Notes: generated by a model not told the origin, from the letters alone. A stretch of DNA of 64,000 nt from Bacteroidales bacterium (GCA_017940465.1 JAGAYN010000013.1:1-64000), one strand, 5' to 3'; shown: positions 51,940 to 60,661, counted from the first letter of the stretch. Translations and numbers: made by a program.

Positions 51940-53279
51940 AAATCAACATCATCACCCTCGGCTGCTCCAAGAACACCGTGGACAGCGAGAACCTGGCCGG
52001 ACACCTGGCCGCCGCCGGACACACGGTGCACTTCGACCGCACCCGCAACGACTGCGACACCATCATCATCAACACCTGCGGCTTCATCGGCGACGCCAAG
52101 GAAGAGAGCATCAACACCGTCCTGCGCCAGGTGGAGGTGAAAACCCGCGGACGCAAGGCGCGGACGCTGATTGTCTGCGGATGCCTCGTGGAACGCTACC
52201 GCGAGGAACTGGCGGCCGAAATGCCGGAAGTGGACGCCTGGTTCGGCGTGCACCAGTGGGGGGAGATTGTTGATTGTCTGAGTAATCTGAATAATCAGAA
52301 TACTCCGATTAATCAGATTTCCCCCAAACCCACCGCCACCCCCATGGACCTGGCGGCCCGCCGCGCCCTCTCCACCCCGCGCCACTACGCCTACCTCAAG
52401 ATAGCCGAAGGGTGCAACCGCAGCTGCTCCTACTGCGCCATCCCCCTCATCCGCGGCGCCCACCGCTCACGCCCTATCGACGAACTGGTGGACGAAGGCC
52501 GTCGCCTGGTGCAGAGCGGGGTGAAGGAACTGCTCGTCATCAGCCAGGACACCACCTACTACGGCATGGACCTCTACCGCAAGCGGATGCTCGGCACCCT
52601 GCTCGAACGCCTCGCCACCGAGACCGGCGCCCCCTGGATACGCCTCCACTACACCTACCCCACCTCCTTCCCGCAGGACGCCATCGAGGCCATCCGCAAC
52701 CACCCCAACATCTGCAACTATATCGACATCCCCCTGCAACACATCAACTCGCGCATCCTCACCTCCATGCAGCGCGGCATCGACCGGCAAGGGACGCTGG
52801 ACCTCATAGCCCGCTTCCGGGAGGCGATACCCGACGTGGCCATACGCACCACCCTCATCGCCGGCTATCCGGGCGAGACGGAGGCGGAATTCGAGGAACT
52901 GATGGACTTCGTGCGCCAGGCCCGCTTCGACCGCATGGGCTGCTTCCCCTACTCGCCCGAGGAGGGCACCGAGGCATTCCGCCTGGACGACGACGTGCCC
53001 CAAGAGGAGAAGGAGCGGCGCGTGGCCGCACTGATGGCGTTGCAGGAACAGATCTCGCTGGAGAAAAACCGCGGACGCATAGGGAACACCTACCGCTGCC
53101 TGGTGGACCGCCGCGAGGGCGACTACCTGATTGCCCGCACCGAATACGACAGCCCCGAGGTGGACGACGAAGTGCTGATTCGCCATCCCCACGGGCGCGC
53201 ACCGATGGTGGGTCGGTTTGTGAACGTCAAAGTAACGGCCGCTCTGGAGAACGACCTCACAGGAGTGCTGGTCCCATAG
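51936..53279 (+). CDS. rimO: Ribosomal protein S12 methylthiotransferase RimO
   Basis: A 447-residue radical SAM enzyme that modifies Asp88 (E. coli numbering) of S12. Motifs: TLGCSKNTVDSE, IINTCGFIGDAKEES, VCGCLVERY for the extra cluster, and EGCNRSCSYCAIPLIRG for the SAM cluster; a TRAM domain closes it (about 375-447). Residues about 109-130 (DCLSNLNNQNTPINQIS) come from an AT-rich palindromic stretch of DNA (52268-52322) that looks inserted into the linker between the first two domains without breaking the frame. Confidence 0.93.
   Translation: MKINIITLGCSKNTVDSENLAGHLAAAGHTVHFDRTRNDCDTIIINTCGFIGDAKEESINTVLRQVEVKTRGRKARTLIVCGCLVERYREELAAEMPEVDAWFGVHQWGEIVDCLSNLNNQNTPINQISPKPTATPMDLAARRALSTPRHYAYLKIAEGCNRSCSYCAIPLIRGAHRSRPIDELVDEGRRLVQSGVKELLVISQDTTYYGMDLYRKRMLGTLLERLATETGAPWIRLHYTYPTSFPQDAIEAIRNHPNICNYIDIPLQHINSRILTSMQRGIDRQGTLDLIARFREAIPDVAIRTTLIAGYPGETEAEFEELMDFVRQARFDRMGCFPYSPEEGTEAFRLDDDVPQEEKERRVAALMALQEQISLEKNRGRIGNTYRCLVDRREGDYLIARTEYDSPEVDDEVLIRHPHGRAPMVGRFVNVKVTAALENDLTGVLVP
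52268..52322. repeat. AT-rich palindromic insert inside rimO
   Basis: Within the GC-rich rimO gene, this stretch drops to an AT-rich run with hairpin potential: AGTAATCTGA, ATAA, TCAGAATACT, then CCGATTAATCAGATT. It encodes Asn-rich sequence in a variable linker. Confidence 0.6.
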
Positions 53280-53288
53280 GGACCGGCA

Positions 53289-53960
53289 CTACGCTGGCTT
53301 GGTGAACTGCTTGGAAAGCATGGCCAACGATGCGGCCAGATTCTCATTCTTGATCATCACCCCCTTGCGCACAAAGACGTGGGTCGGGGCGAAATTCCAG
53401 ATGGCTTTGATGCCGCTCTTTGCCATGAGGTCGGCCACTTTCTGTGCCTCCGCGGGAGGAACGGCGATGATGCCGATGCGGATGTGCTCGCGCTTGACGT
53501 AGGGCGTGAAGCGTTCCATCGCCAGGATAGACTTGCCGTTGAGGCGCTTGCCCTGGAGTTCGGGGTTGATGTCGAAGCCGGCGGCTATGTTCACGCCATG
53601 GTCGTTGAAACCCTTGTACTGCAACAGGGTGCTGCCGAAGTTGCCTACGCCTACGATCACGGCCTCGACGATGTCGTCATAGCCGAGGTAGTTCTTCATG
53701 TCGATCAGCAGCTGCTCGGTCCTGAAGCCGCACTTGGGGCGGCCGGGCTGGGTGCTGACACTGGCCAGGTCCTTGCGCACCTGGACGGGGTTGAGCGCAA
53801 GCTTGGTGGCAAGCACTGCCGACGAGATGTACTCCATGCCTGCCTTGTGGGCTGCCTGCAGATAGCAATAATAGATCGGCAGACGGCTGAGCGTCGATTT
53901 CAAGATGACCAACGAACGGTTGGGATTCTTGACATACTTCCTTTTTTCTCTAATCTCCAT
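53289..53960 (-). CDS. rex: Redox-sensing transcriptional repressor Rex
   Basis: A 223-residue NAD(H)-responsive repressor. The N-terminal winged helix (about 14-85) has the recognition part VLATKLALNPVQVRKDLA; the Rossmann domain follows with the dinucleotide loop IVGVGNFGSTLL, AAGFDINPEL, IIAVPPAEAQKVAD and GIKAIWNFAPTH. Rex controls fermentation and respiration genes by the NADH/NAD ratio. The start MEIREKR is the only one consistent with the family; the frame extends far upstream only as a shadow. It ends nine bases from rimO, convergently. Confidence 0.93.
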   Translation of the reverse strand: MEIREKRKYVKNPNRSLVILKSTLSRLPIYYCYLQAAHKAGMEYISSAVLATKLALNPVQVRKDLASVSTQPGRPKCGFRTEQLLIDMKNYLGYDDIVEAVIVGVGNFGSTLLQYKGFNDHGVNIAAGFDINPELQGKRLNGKSILAMERFTPYVKREHIRIGIIAVPPAEAQKVADLMAKSGIKAIWNFAPTHVFVRKGVMIKNENLAASLAMLSKQFTKPA

Positions 53961-54010
53961 TGGATTCCTTCTTCTATACCGGTGAATACCAGATTGTGTC
54001 TTTGGAGGTG

Positions 54011-54041
54011 CAAAATTACAACTTTTTTGGGAATCGGGCAA
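54011..54041 (-). promoter_or_regulatory. rex promoter
   Basis: Minus-strand TAATTTTG at 54011-54018 with TTG at 54039-54041, spacing 20 nt, 50 nt before the rex start. Confidence 0.6.
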
Positions 54042-54221
54042 TTTTTTTTGCATTTTTTTCATTATTTTCCTGCCATACAACAGCATGACAGTCAGCACCT
54101 TGCACATAACCCCTTTTGCTCCTCTTTTTATTTCCGTAATGATTGGGAGCAATAAACAGGGCGGATGCGCGTTATGTGGAAAAAAGGATAGAAAAGTACA
54201 CTTGAAGCAAAAAAAACATTC

Positions 54222-54974
54222 ATGGCGATAATCGGAAACGGAATTTTGGACGGATTCAGCGGGCGTGTGGGGCCGGTGGTGGGCTACTGGCGACGCGGCC
54301 GCTGGTGCGTGCGTGCCCATGTGCCGCACATCCGCGACGCGCGAACGGAGGCGCAGCTCGTGCAGCGCAGCCGCTTCAAGGCGATGATTCTGTTTGCCTC
54401 GCCGGCCACGGCCGTGCTGCGGCTGGGCCTGCACCATGAGGCCGACCGACTGGGGCTGACGGAGGGCAACGTCTTCCTGCGGATGAACCACAGCAGCTTT
54501 GCGCCGCAGGGCGGAGGGGTGGACTATGCGGCGCTGCGCTTCTCGAAGGGCGGGCTGCCGAATGTGGACTTCCTGGGGGCCTGGACGGACGACGGGCGCA
54601 CGGCGCGGGTGTTCTGGACGAAGAACATGCTGTCGGCCCGCGCCAGCAACGACGACCGCGTGGCAGTCTACGCCTACTGCCCCGCGCTGGGGCAGGGAGT
54701 GGCCGTGGAGGCGGTGCGCCACGCCAGGCAACTGCGCTTCCTGATGCCCGACGGGTGGGCCGCGGGCGAGGTGCACCTGTGGGGCTTCTGCGTGGACCGC
54801 ACCGGGCAGGCGTCGCCGACGGCCTACCTGGGCCAACTGCAGGCCGGCGAGGGCCCGGCCACCGCCGCGCCCGAGGGCGGCGGGGAGGACGGCGAAAGCA
54901 ACATCTGGCTGGAAATCAACCCTGTGCGGAGCCTCGAGGAAAAAATATTTGGCCAGGTGGAAAATAGTTCGTAA
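54222..54974 (+). CDS. DUF6266 family protein
   Basis: A 250-residue protein of the Bacteroidetes family DUF6266. The N-terminus (ILDGFSGRVGPVVGYWRRGRWCVRAHV) has the Gly-rich opening that marks this family, and the second half resembles the partial protein at 2-550 (LTEGNVF, DDRVAVYAY, VHLWGFCVDRTGQ). It has no signal peptide or membrane segment, and its function is unknown. The stop codon TAA is at the same time the first three bases of the -7 box of the riboswitch promoter, so the end of the gene and the next promoter overlap. Confidence 0.75.
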   Translation: MAIIGNGILDGFSGRVGPVVGYWRRGRWCVRAHVPHIRDARTEAQLVQRSRFKAMILFASPATAVLRLGLHHEADRLGLTEGNVFLRMNHSSFAPQGGGVDYAALRFSKGGLPNVDFLGAWTDDGRTARVFWTKNMLSARASNDDRVAVYAYCPALGQGVAVEAVRHARQLRFLMPDGWAAGEVHLWGFCVDRTGQASPTAYLGQLQAGEGPATAAPEGGGEDGESNIWLEINPVRSLEEKIFGQVENSS

Positions 54975-54979
54975 CTTTG
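54948..54979 (+). promoter_or_regulatory. Promoter of the cobalamin riboswitch transcript
   Basis: TTTG at 54948-54951 and TAACTTTG at 54972-54979, spacing 20 nt, lying within the last nine codons and stop of the DUF6266 gene. The sequence TTTGGCCA at the -33 box is shared with the promoter at 496-527. Confidence 0.75.
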
Positions 54980-54984
54980 CAAAT

Positions 54985-55164
54985 GGTTTCGGTCGCCCAG
55001 GAACAAGGGCGCCAAGAGGGAAGCAGGTGAGAGTCCTGCGCAGTCCCGCTGCTGTAAGTTCCACACAGTCAGCCCCTCCCGCAAGCAAAGCCACTGCGGC
55101 GCGCCACAGCGCCGCGGGAAGGCCAGAGGAAGGCCGGAACAAGCCAGAAGACCTGCCGGAACCA
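54985..55164 (+). promoter_or_regulatory. Cobalamin riboswitch
   Basis: Closing helix GGTTTCGG (54985-54992) with CCGGAACC (55157-55164); core AAGAGGGAAGCAGGTGAGAG, CGCTGCTGTAAG, GCCACTG, GGAAGGC and the B12-box-type GCCAGAAGACCTGCC at 55143-55157. These are the conserved blocks of the adenosylcobalamin riboswitch class. It should shut off the receptor genes that follow when B12 is plentiful. Confidence 0.92.
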
Positions 55165-55280
55165 CGGAAATCAATAAGAGCCCTCGAGGAAAGGACCGTT
55201 GATAGATGAGCAGAATTGTTCTATATTGCATAGTATCGTTTATTGCCTGCTGCCAAAGGCGGCCAGCTCGCGGAACCCTA

Positions 55281-57275
55281 ATGCTCATGCGTGCCTTGCC
55301 CCTGGGGGCTCTTCTTTCCTTTGCGGCGGCCCCCGCGGCAGCCCAAGGCATCGACACGGTGCAGCGGCTCGAGGAAATCACCGTCAGCAGCCAGCGCACC
55401 CCCTCCACCACGCGCACGGCGGCCCCCACCCAGGTGATGGAGGCCGGGCATCTGGAAAAAATAGGCGCCCTGCAGCTGAGCGACGCGGTGAGGCAGATGG
55501 CCGGCGTCACCTTGAAAGACTACGGCGGCGTGGGCGGCATCAAGACCGTCTCGGCCCGCGGCCTGGGGAGCCAGTTCTCCGCCGTGACCCTCGACGGGGT
55601 GCCCATCGACAACTCGCAGAACGGACAGGTCGACCTCGGACGCTACATGCTCGGCAACGCCGCCTACGTCAGCTTCAGCCAGGGACAGGAGCAGCGCCCG
55701 CTGCTCACCGCACGCGCCTATGCCGCCGGCAACGTGCTCAACATGGAGACCGCCGAGCCGCAGTTCTTCCCCGGCGAGCGCACCCGCATGAAGGCCGGCA
55801 TCGAAGGCGGCTCCTTCGGGATGCTCTCCCCCACCCTCCTCTGGGAGCAGAAATGGAACAAGCAGTTGAAAACCAGCCTCTACGGGAACTACCTGCAGAG
55901 CCGCGGCGACTACCCCTTCACCCTCTACTACACCGCCTCGCACCAGGACAGTTCCAGCACCGAGCGCCGCAAGCACTCGGCCGTGTGGATGGCCACCGTG
56001 GACGGCAACCTCTTCTACACCGTCGCCGAGGGCAACACGCTGACCGCCAAGGTGCACTACAACAAAGGCAAGCGCGAACTGCCGGGCCCGGTGGCCTTCT
56101 ACTCGCAGACCGTCTCGGGCCAGAGCTCCACCGAAGAACTGGCCTTCGCACAAGCCCGCTGGCGAGTGGAGCGCCGACGCTGGAGCGCCCAGCTGCTGGG
56201 CAAGGTGAGCCACAGCTTCGACGACTACACCGACACCTCCCTCGGTTCCCACATCTACAACAGCTACCGCCAGCGTGAAGGCTACCTCAGCGGCAGCTAC
56301 CACCGCCGCCTCGCGTCCTGGCTCGACCTCGACCTGGCGGCCGACGGCTCGCTGGCGCGCCTCCAAAGCAACCTCAGCAAACGCAACGACGTCTCGCGCC
56401 GCAACGTGGCCGCCGCCGCCGCGCTGCACAGCCGCCACCTCCTGGGCGACACCCGCCTGGACCTCCGCGCACACCTCCTGCTGACCCACGTGCAGGACCG
56501 CGTGGCCGACCTGGACACCATGCCCACCTACCGCCGCCTCTCGCCCTACCTCTCGGCCATGCTCGCCATCGGACAGGGTACCACGCTGCGCGCCTTCTAC
56601 AAGCAGTCCTTCCGCGCCCCCAACTTCAGCGAGCTCTACTTCTTCTACCTCATGCCCCGCAACCTCATGCCCGAACAGGCCCACCAGTTCAACCTCGGCA
56701 TCAGCCAGGCGGCCAGCCTCCCCCTCCGCGACGCCCCCCTGCAAGCCACCGCCTCCCTCGACGCCTACTACAACCACGTGCGCGACAAAATCGTCAGCCG
56801 CCCCACCAGCAACATGTTCTACTGGTCGATGCAGAACCTGGGCACGGTGGACATCCTGGGCCTCGACGCCACCGCACGCCTGGAATACAACGCCCTGAGC
56901 CTCCACCTCAACTACACCTTCCAGCAGGCCCTCGACCACAGCGACCCCGAGAGCAAGACCTACGACAACCAGATAATCTACACCCCGCGCCACAGCGGCG
57001 GCGCCACGGCCCGGTGGGAGAACCGCTGGGTGAACCTCGGCCTGACCGCCATGGTGGTGGGCCACCGCCACAGCGGCCCCCAGAACACCGACGAGAACCG
57101 GCTGCCGGCCTACACCGACCTCGGCCTCTCCCTCGACCGCAGCCTCGACCTGCCCCTGGGCACGCTCACCCTCCGTGCACAGGTGCTCAACCTGCTGGAC
57201 ACACAATATGAAATCGTGGCCTCCTACCCCATGATGGGACGCAACTGGAGGCTCGCCGCCACATACGAATTTTAA
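55281..57275 (+). CDS. btuB: TonB-dependent cobalamin receptor, BtuB type
   Basis: A 664-residue outer-membrane receptor. After a signal peptide (MLMRALPLGALLSFAAAPAAAQ) comes a TonB-box-like stretch EEITVSSQR and the plug domain (about 45-155: LSDAVRQMAGVTLKDYGG, VSARGLGSQFSAVTLDGVP). The 22-stranded barrel follows, with FYKQSFRAPNFSELYF and a terminal aromatic (TYEF). The cobalamin riboswitch directly upstream makes B12 or a related corrinoid the likely cargo. A start at 55206 is in frame, but 55281 opens the signal peptide. A BtuG-like lipoprotein gene follows 27 nt later. Confidence 0.88.
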   Translation: MLMRALPLGALLSFAAAPAAAQGIDTVQRLEEITVSSQRTPSTTRTAAPTQVMEAGHLEKIGALQLSDAVRQMAGVTLKDYGGVGGIKTVSARGLGSQFSAVTLDGVPIDNSQNGQVDLGRYMLGNAAYVSFSQGQEQRPLLTARAYAAGNVLNMETAEPQFFPGERTRMKAGIEGGSFGMLSPTLLWEQKWNKQLKTSLYGNYLQSRGDYPFTLYYTASHQDSSSTERRKHSAVWMATVDGNLFYTVAEGNTLTAKVHYNKGKRELPGPVAFYSQTVSGQSSTEELAFAQARWRVERRRWSAQLLGKVSHSFDDYTDTSLGSHIYNSYRQREGYLSGSYHRRLASWLDLDLAADGSLARLQSNLSKRNDVSRRNVAAAAALHSRHLLGDTRLDLRAHLLLTHVQDRVADLDTMPTYRRLSPYLSAMLAIGQGTTLRAFYKQSFRAPNFSELYFFYLMPRNLMPEQAHQFNLGISQAASLPLRDAPLQATASLDAYYNHVRDKIVSRPTSNMFYWSMQNLGTVDILGLDATARLEYNALSLHLNYTFQQALDHSDPESKTYDNQIIYTPRHSGGATARWENRWVNLGLTAMVVGHRHSGPQNTDENRLPAYTDLGLSLDRSLDLPLGTLTLRAQVLNLLDTQYEIVASYPMMGRNWRLAATYEF

Positions 57276-57302
57276 CACATAAACCTTTAAAACACACACA
57301 TT

Positions 57303-58415
57303 ATGAAACACCTCACCAGATTCCTCTGCATCGGCCTGCTGGCCATGGCATTCGCAGCCTGCGAAAAGGACCCCGACCCCGTCAACCCCGACCCCGTCAA
57401 CCCAGATCCCGTCAACCCAGATCCCGTCAACCCAGACCCTGTCGACCCCGACCCCGTCGACCCAGCCACCACCTTCGCCCTACTGCTCAACGAAGGCAGC
57501 GACAACAACGCAGCCATCTCCTACCTCAACACCACCACCGGCGAAATCGACAACGCCTGGTTCCAGAACGCCAACGGCCGCAGCCTGGGCAGCAACGCAC
57601 AGGACATGGTGGCCTACGGCTCCAAGGTGTACGTCACCGTCACCGAGTCGAACAGCCTCGAAGTGATCGACCCCACCACCGGCAAGTCGCAGCGCGTGGA
57701 CATGCACGGCCGCAAACCACGCCACATCGCCACCCACAACGGCAACCTCTACATCACCTGCTATGACAAGAGCGTGGCCTGCATCGACACCGCCACCCTC
57801 AGCCTCGTGGCCACCTGCCCCCTGGGCAACTTCAGACCCGAAGGCATCGCCATCGCCAACGGCAAGGCATTCGTGGCCAGCTCGTGGGAACTCAACGGCA
57901 ACTACACCGTCTACGACAGCACCCTCTATGTCATCGACCTGACCACCTTCAGCAATCCCACCGCCATCACCGTGGGAATGAACCTGCAGCGCGTCTACAA
58001 ACTTGACGAGAACCACATCATCCTCACCTGGACCGGCAACTACGGCGACATCCCCGCCGGCACCGCCATCATCGACGCCACCACCCTCGACATCACCCCC
58101 ACCAGCAAGCCCCTGAGCAAACTGGTCGTCTACAACGGCATGCTCTACGGCTACGCCACGGAATATGACGAAAACTATAATGAGACCGCCACCTTCCGCG
58201 TCATCGACGCCACCGGCGTCGCCCAGTCCTTCCCCTTCACCCCCGTCATCTCCAATAACGCCTACGGCTTCAACATCGACCCCAACACCGGCAACATCTA
58301 CATCACCTCCTCCGACTACATGACCAACGGCGACCTCTACAGCTTCACCCCCTCCGGCAGCCTCCGCTTCAAAGTCGAGACCGCCATGAACCCCAGCACC
58401 ATGCTCTTCTTCTGA
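57303..58415 (+). CDS. BtuG-like surface lipoprotein (DUF5074-type beta-propeller)
   Basis: A 370-residue lipoprotein (lipobox FAAC, Cys 20). The mature N-terminus is a tether of repeated DPVNP/DPVDP units encoded by 15-bp DNA repeats (about 57365-57460). The rest is a beta-propeller: VDMHGRKPRHIATHNGNLYI, CPLGNFRPEGIAIANGKAFV and GFNIDPNTGNIYITS show the blade motif. Bacteroides BtuG proteins have this make-up, sit on top of BtuB and bind B12 very tightly. The gene is second in the riboswitch operon, so the same role is proposed; direct proof is lacking. Confidence 0.75.
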   Translation: MKHLTRFLCIGLLAMAFAACEKDPDPVNPDPVNPDPVNPDPVNPDPVDPDPVDPATTFALLLNEGSDNNAAISYLNTTTGEIDNAWFQNANGRSLGSNAQDMVAYGSKVYVTVTESNSLEVIDPTTGKSQRVDMHGRKPRHIATHNGNLYITCYDKSVACIDTATLSLVATCPLGNFRPEGIAIANGKAFVASSWELNGNYTVYDSTLYVIDLTTFSNPTAITVGMNLQRVYKLDENHIILTWTGNYGDIPAGTAIIDATTLDITPTSKPLSKLVVYNGMLYGYATEYDENYNETATFRVIDATGVAQSFPFTPVISNNAYGFNIDPNTGNIYITSSDYMTNGDLYSFTPSGSLRFKVETAMNPSTMLFF

Positions 58416-58436
58416 ACACCAGACACACCGTAAACA

Positions 58437-58473
58437 AATCGGGGCGGCCGCATGGCCGCCCCGATTCTCTTTT
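58437..58473 (+). terminator. Terminator of the btuB operon
   Basis: A 13-bp perfect stem (AATCGGGGCGGCC, loop GCAT, GGCCGCCCCGATT) followed by CTCTTTT. The convergent DUF4476 gene ends 15 nt further on. Confidence 0.88.
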
Positions 58474-58487
58474 CCAGGACCTCAACG

Positions 58488-59246
58488 TCACTTCTGCGTG
58501 GCGATGAAATCCAGCAGCTTCTTCTTGTCGCTGCTGAAGGTCAGCACGTCGGTGGTCTTGTAGTAGTTCACCGGGTCGGCACAGTACTGGTAGGCATACT
58601 TCAGGAATTCCACCCTCGTAGAGGCGAACTCCATCGTCTCCGCCAGGCGACCGATCTGCTCCGCCGTAAGGCTCGACGAAGAAACAATCACCTTGCCCAA
58701 CGCCAGGCGGTCGTTGTCGAACGACTGCGCCTTCATCCTGGCCAGCATACCCGAGAACTGCTCCTCGGACGTGCCGCGCTCCTCTGCACGGGGTGCCGGC
58801 GGAGGCGTGGGCTGCGGAGCGACCTGCTGGCCCTGGAAATCGTGTCCGGGGTGGTGCCCAGCGTGCTGACGCTGGGGTCTCTGCACGTCCGAGGCCACAT
58901 TCTGCGCTCCTGTACGAAGCGAAAGCACATCGTGGCGAGGGTCATAGTCCACACCCACCACCGCATTGGGCTCCGCCACGCGGAGGTTCAGCACGGCGGC
59001 CTTCTGCGCCGGACGGCTCATGACGACCACCACCTCGTGCACCTCGCGCCCCAGGTCGCTCAGCATCACACGGCTCTGCGGCATACGGTTCATAAGCGTA
59101 CCGTCCACATAGACGGAAAACACCTCGCCGCCACGCGACTCGAAGCTGACGGTCCCGCCGTTGTGCGACGGATGTTGGCGGTGGCCCTGGGCCATGGCCG
59201 CCACACTGAACAGGCACATCACAAGTGCCAATACTGTCTTTCTCAT
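58488..59246 (-). CDS. DUF4476 family exported protein
   Basis: A 252-residue protein with signal peptide MRKTVLALVMCLFSVAAMAQ. An N-terminal beta domain (about 28-110: GGTVSFESRGGEVFSVYVDGTLMNR, quoted in part) is followed by a His/Pro/Gln-rich linker (about 120-165) and the C-terminal DUF4476 helical domain (about 170-252: SFDNDRLALGKVIVSSSSLT, FLKYAYQYCADPVNYYK). Function unknown. The ATG at 59246 opens the signal peptide; the frame continues upstream without support. Confidence 0.85.
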   Translation of the reverse strand: MRKTVLALVMCLFSVAAMAQGHRQHPSHNGGTVSFESRGGEVFSVYVDGTLMNRMPQSRVMLSDLGREVHEVVVVMSRPAQKAAVLNLRVAEPNAVVGVDYDPRHDVLSLRTGAQNVASDVQRPQRQHAGHHPGHDFQGQQVAPQPTPPPAPRAEERGTSEEQFSGMLARMKAQSFDNDRLALGKVIVSSSSLTAEQIGRLAETMEFASTRVEFLKYAYQYCADPVNYYKTTDVLTFSSDKKKLLDFIATQK

Positions 59247-59318
59247 ATCCTTTTGTATTTTATATATTATTGTTTCAATATATATATCCTCCCGATTCCC
59301 CCAACCCATACTCCCCCT

Positions 59319-59352
59319 CTATAACCCATAACCTATACCCCATAACCTACAA
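59319..59352. repeat. ATAACC-type tandem repeat
   Basis: ATAACCCATAACC, TATACCCCATAACC and TACAACCC follow each other at the 3' end of the PHP gene; the same word type is found at 10125-10209. Confidence 0.6.
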
Positions 59353-60105
59353 CCCGCCACGGAAAGCCATCGTGTCGATCCACCTGCCCTCCTCGCCGCG
59401 CAGCGCCATGGCAAACTCGGCAAACGAGCGGTGTTCCATGTGGATGACGTTGTAGACGCTGCCCACATCGGGGATGAAATGGGCGTCGCTGTCGGTGATG
59501 AAATTGAAGCGCTTCAGGTAGGCGAACTTCTTCACCATCTCGTCCCGGGTGATAAACTTGTTGATTTCCAACCCGTCCGCCCGGATGTCCGGCGGCACGA
59601 AACCCAGCTGGCTGGTGAGCGACGTGGTGCTTTTGTTCACATGCGCCGGCACGAACAGGCCGCCAATGCGATGCACCTCGTCGTAGAGCCCGTCGATATC
59701 CACATCGATGGCGTTGAGCAGGTGGTAGGGCTCCTCGCCCACAATCTCCTCGTTCTCGTCGACAATGAGCTGGTAGCCGAAGCGGTCCTCGTCGTTGGGT
59801 ATCGGTGGAAGGTGGGCATCGAGGAACTCCTGGAAGGCGTCCAGCTGCGCGTCGGTCTCGAAGAAGCAGAGGCAATGGGCCTCCTCCTGCGAGGTAACCT
59901 CCACTCCCCCAAGCACAAACAGGCCGCGTTCACGACCGATTTTCTGGGCGACCTTCACCTGCCGCGTGGTGTTGTGGTCGGAGATGGCAATCATGTCCAA
60001 GCCGCGCTCCAAGGCACGCTCCACGATGGCCGAAGGCGACATCTCAAGGTCGCCGCACGGCGAGAGGACCGTATGGATATGGAGGTCGGCCTTGAACGGA
60101 GTCAT
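59347..60105 (-). CDS. PHP-domain phosphoesterase-like protein
   Basis: A 252-residue soluble protein. The PHP metal-binding motifs are in order: DLHIHTVLSPCGD (about 7-19), ISDHNT (about 41-46), GVEVTS with an acidic ligand, PAHVNKSTTS and TDSDAHFI near the end. Such proteins hydrolyse phosphoesters, but the substrate is unknown. A DRTGG-domain gene lies five bases upstream on the same strand; the pair is also seen next to electron-bifurcating hydrogenase genes in other anaerobes. Confidence 0.87.
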   Translation of the reverse strand: MTPFKADLHIHTVLSPCGDLEMSPSAIVERALERGLDMIAISDHNTTRQVKVAQKIGRERGLFVLGGVEVTSQEEAHCLCFFETDAQLDAFQEFLDAHLPPIPNDEDRFGYQLIVDENEEIVGEEPYHLLNAIDVDIDGLYDEVHRIGGLFVPAHVNKSTTSLTSQLGFVPPDIRADGLEINKFITRDEMVKKFAYLKRFNFITDSDAHFIPDVGSVYNVIHMEHRSFAEFAMALRGEEGRWIDTMAFRGGL

Positions 60106-60110
60106 CGCCT

Positions 60111-60443
60111 CTAATTCAGCAGTTGATATATCCTGCCCACCGTCTCGTAGGTCTGCATGGTGGTGGAGAGGAAGGGGATGCCCTCCTCATTGCTCTGTTC
60201 CACAGTGTCTTCGCTTGCAGAGAGGCCTTTCACGAGGATGACGCAGGAAAGCTCCTTGAGCGAGGCGATGGCCATGACGTTCTTGTGGGTCTGCAGGGTG
60301 ACCCACACGTTGCCCATCTCGGCGTTGCCCATGACATCGCTCAGCAGGTCGCTGACGTAGCAGCCGTCGATGTCGCGGTCCAGGCCGCTCTCGCCGCTGA
60401 GCACCTTCAGGTTCAGTTTCTCAACCAGTTCTTTGACTTTCAT
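60111..60443 (-). CDS. DRTGG-domain protein
   Basis: A 110-residue single-domain protein. The DRTGG fold is shown by VLSGESGLDRDIDGCYVSDL near the start and the regular strand-helix order that follows (VWVTLQTHKNVMAIASL, CVILVKGL). DRTGG domains are thought to sense ligands, often beside CBS domains. The gene has its own promoter and precedes the PHP gene by five bases. A regulatory role in energy metabolism is inference from gene pairs in other anaerobes. Confidence 0.85.
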   Translation of the reverse strand: MKVKELVEKLNLKVLSGESGLDRDIDGCYVSDLLSDVMGNAEMGNVWVTLQTHKNVMAIASLKELSCVILVKGLSASEDTVEQSNEEGIPFLSTTMQTYETVGRIYQLLN

Positions 60444-60478
60444 GATATGCTTTCTATTTTAGTAATCAATTCAAAGTG

Positions 60479-60511
60479 CAAAGGTACGAAATAATTTTGA
60501 AACCGTTCAAA
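60479..60511 (-). promoter_or_regulatory. Promoter of the DRTGG-PHP pair
   Basis: Minus-strand TACCTTTG at 60479-60486 and TTTG at 60508-60511, spacing 21 nt. Confidence 0.7.
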
Positions 60512-60549
60512 AAAAAATCCTCCCCCGCCGGCACCCGCCACCCATCCGG

Positions 60550-60620
60550 TAGGTATCCGGTAGGTATCCAGTAGGTATTTACTTCGACTGAGAACCGATA
60601 TGAACGCTTGTGAACCATTT
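60550..60620 (+). repeat. Phased 11-bp triple-repeat element, copy 3
   Basis: TAGGTATCCGG, TAGGTATCCAG and TAGGTATTTAC at 60550, 60561 and 60572, then TTCGACTGAGAACCGATATG and a less conserved tail. It lies between the divergent promoters of the DRTGG gene and etfB. Confidence 0.8.
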
Positions 60621-60661
60621 CCCCATTTTGAAAAGTTAAAAATGGCTCCGGGCGGCACTTT

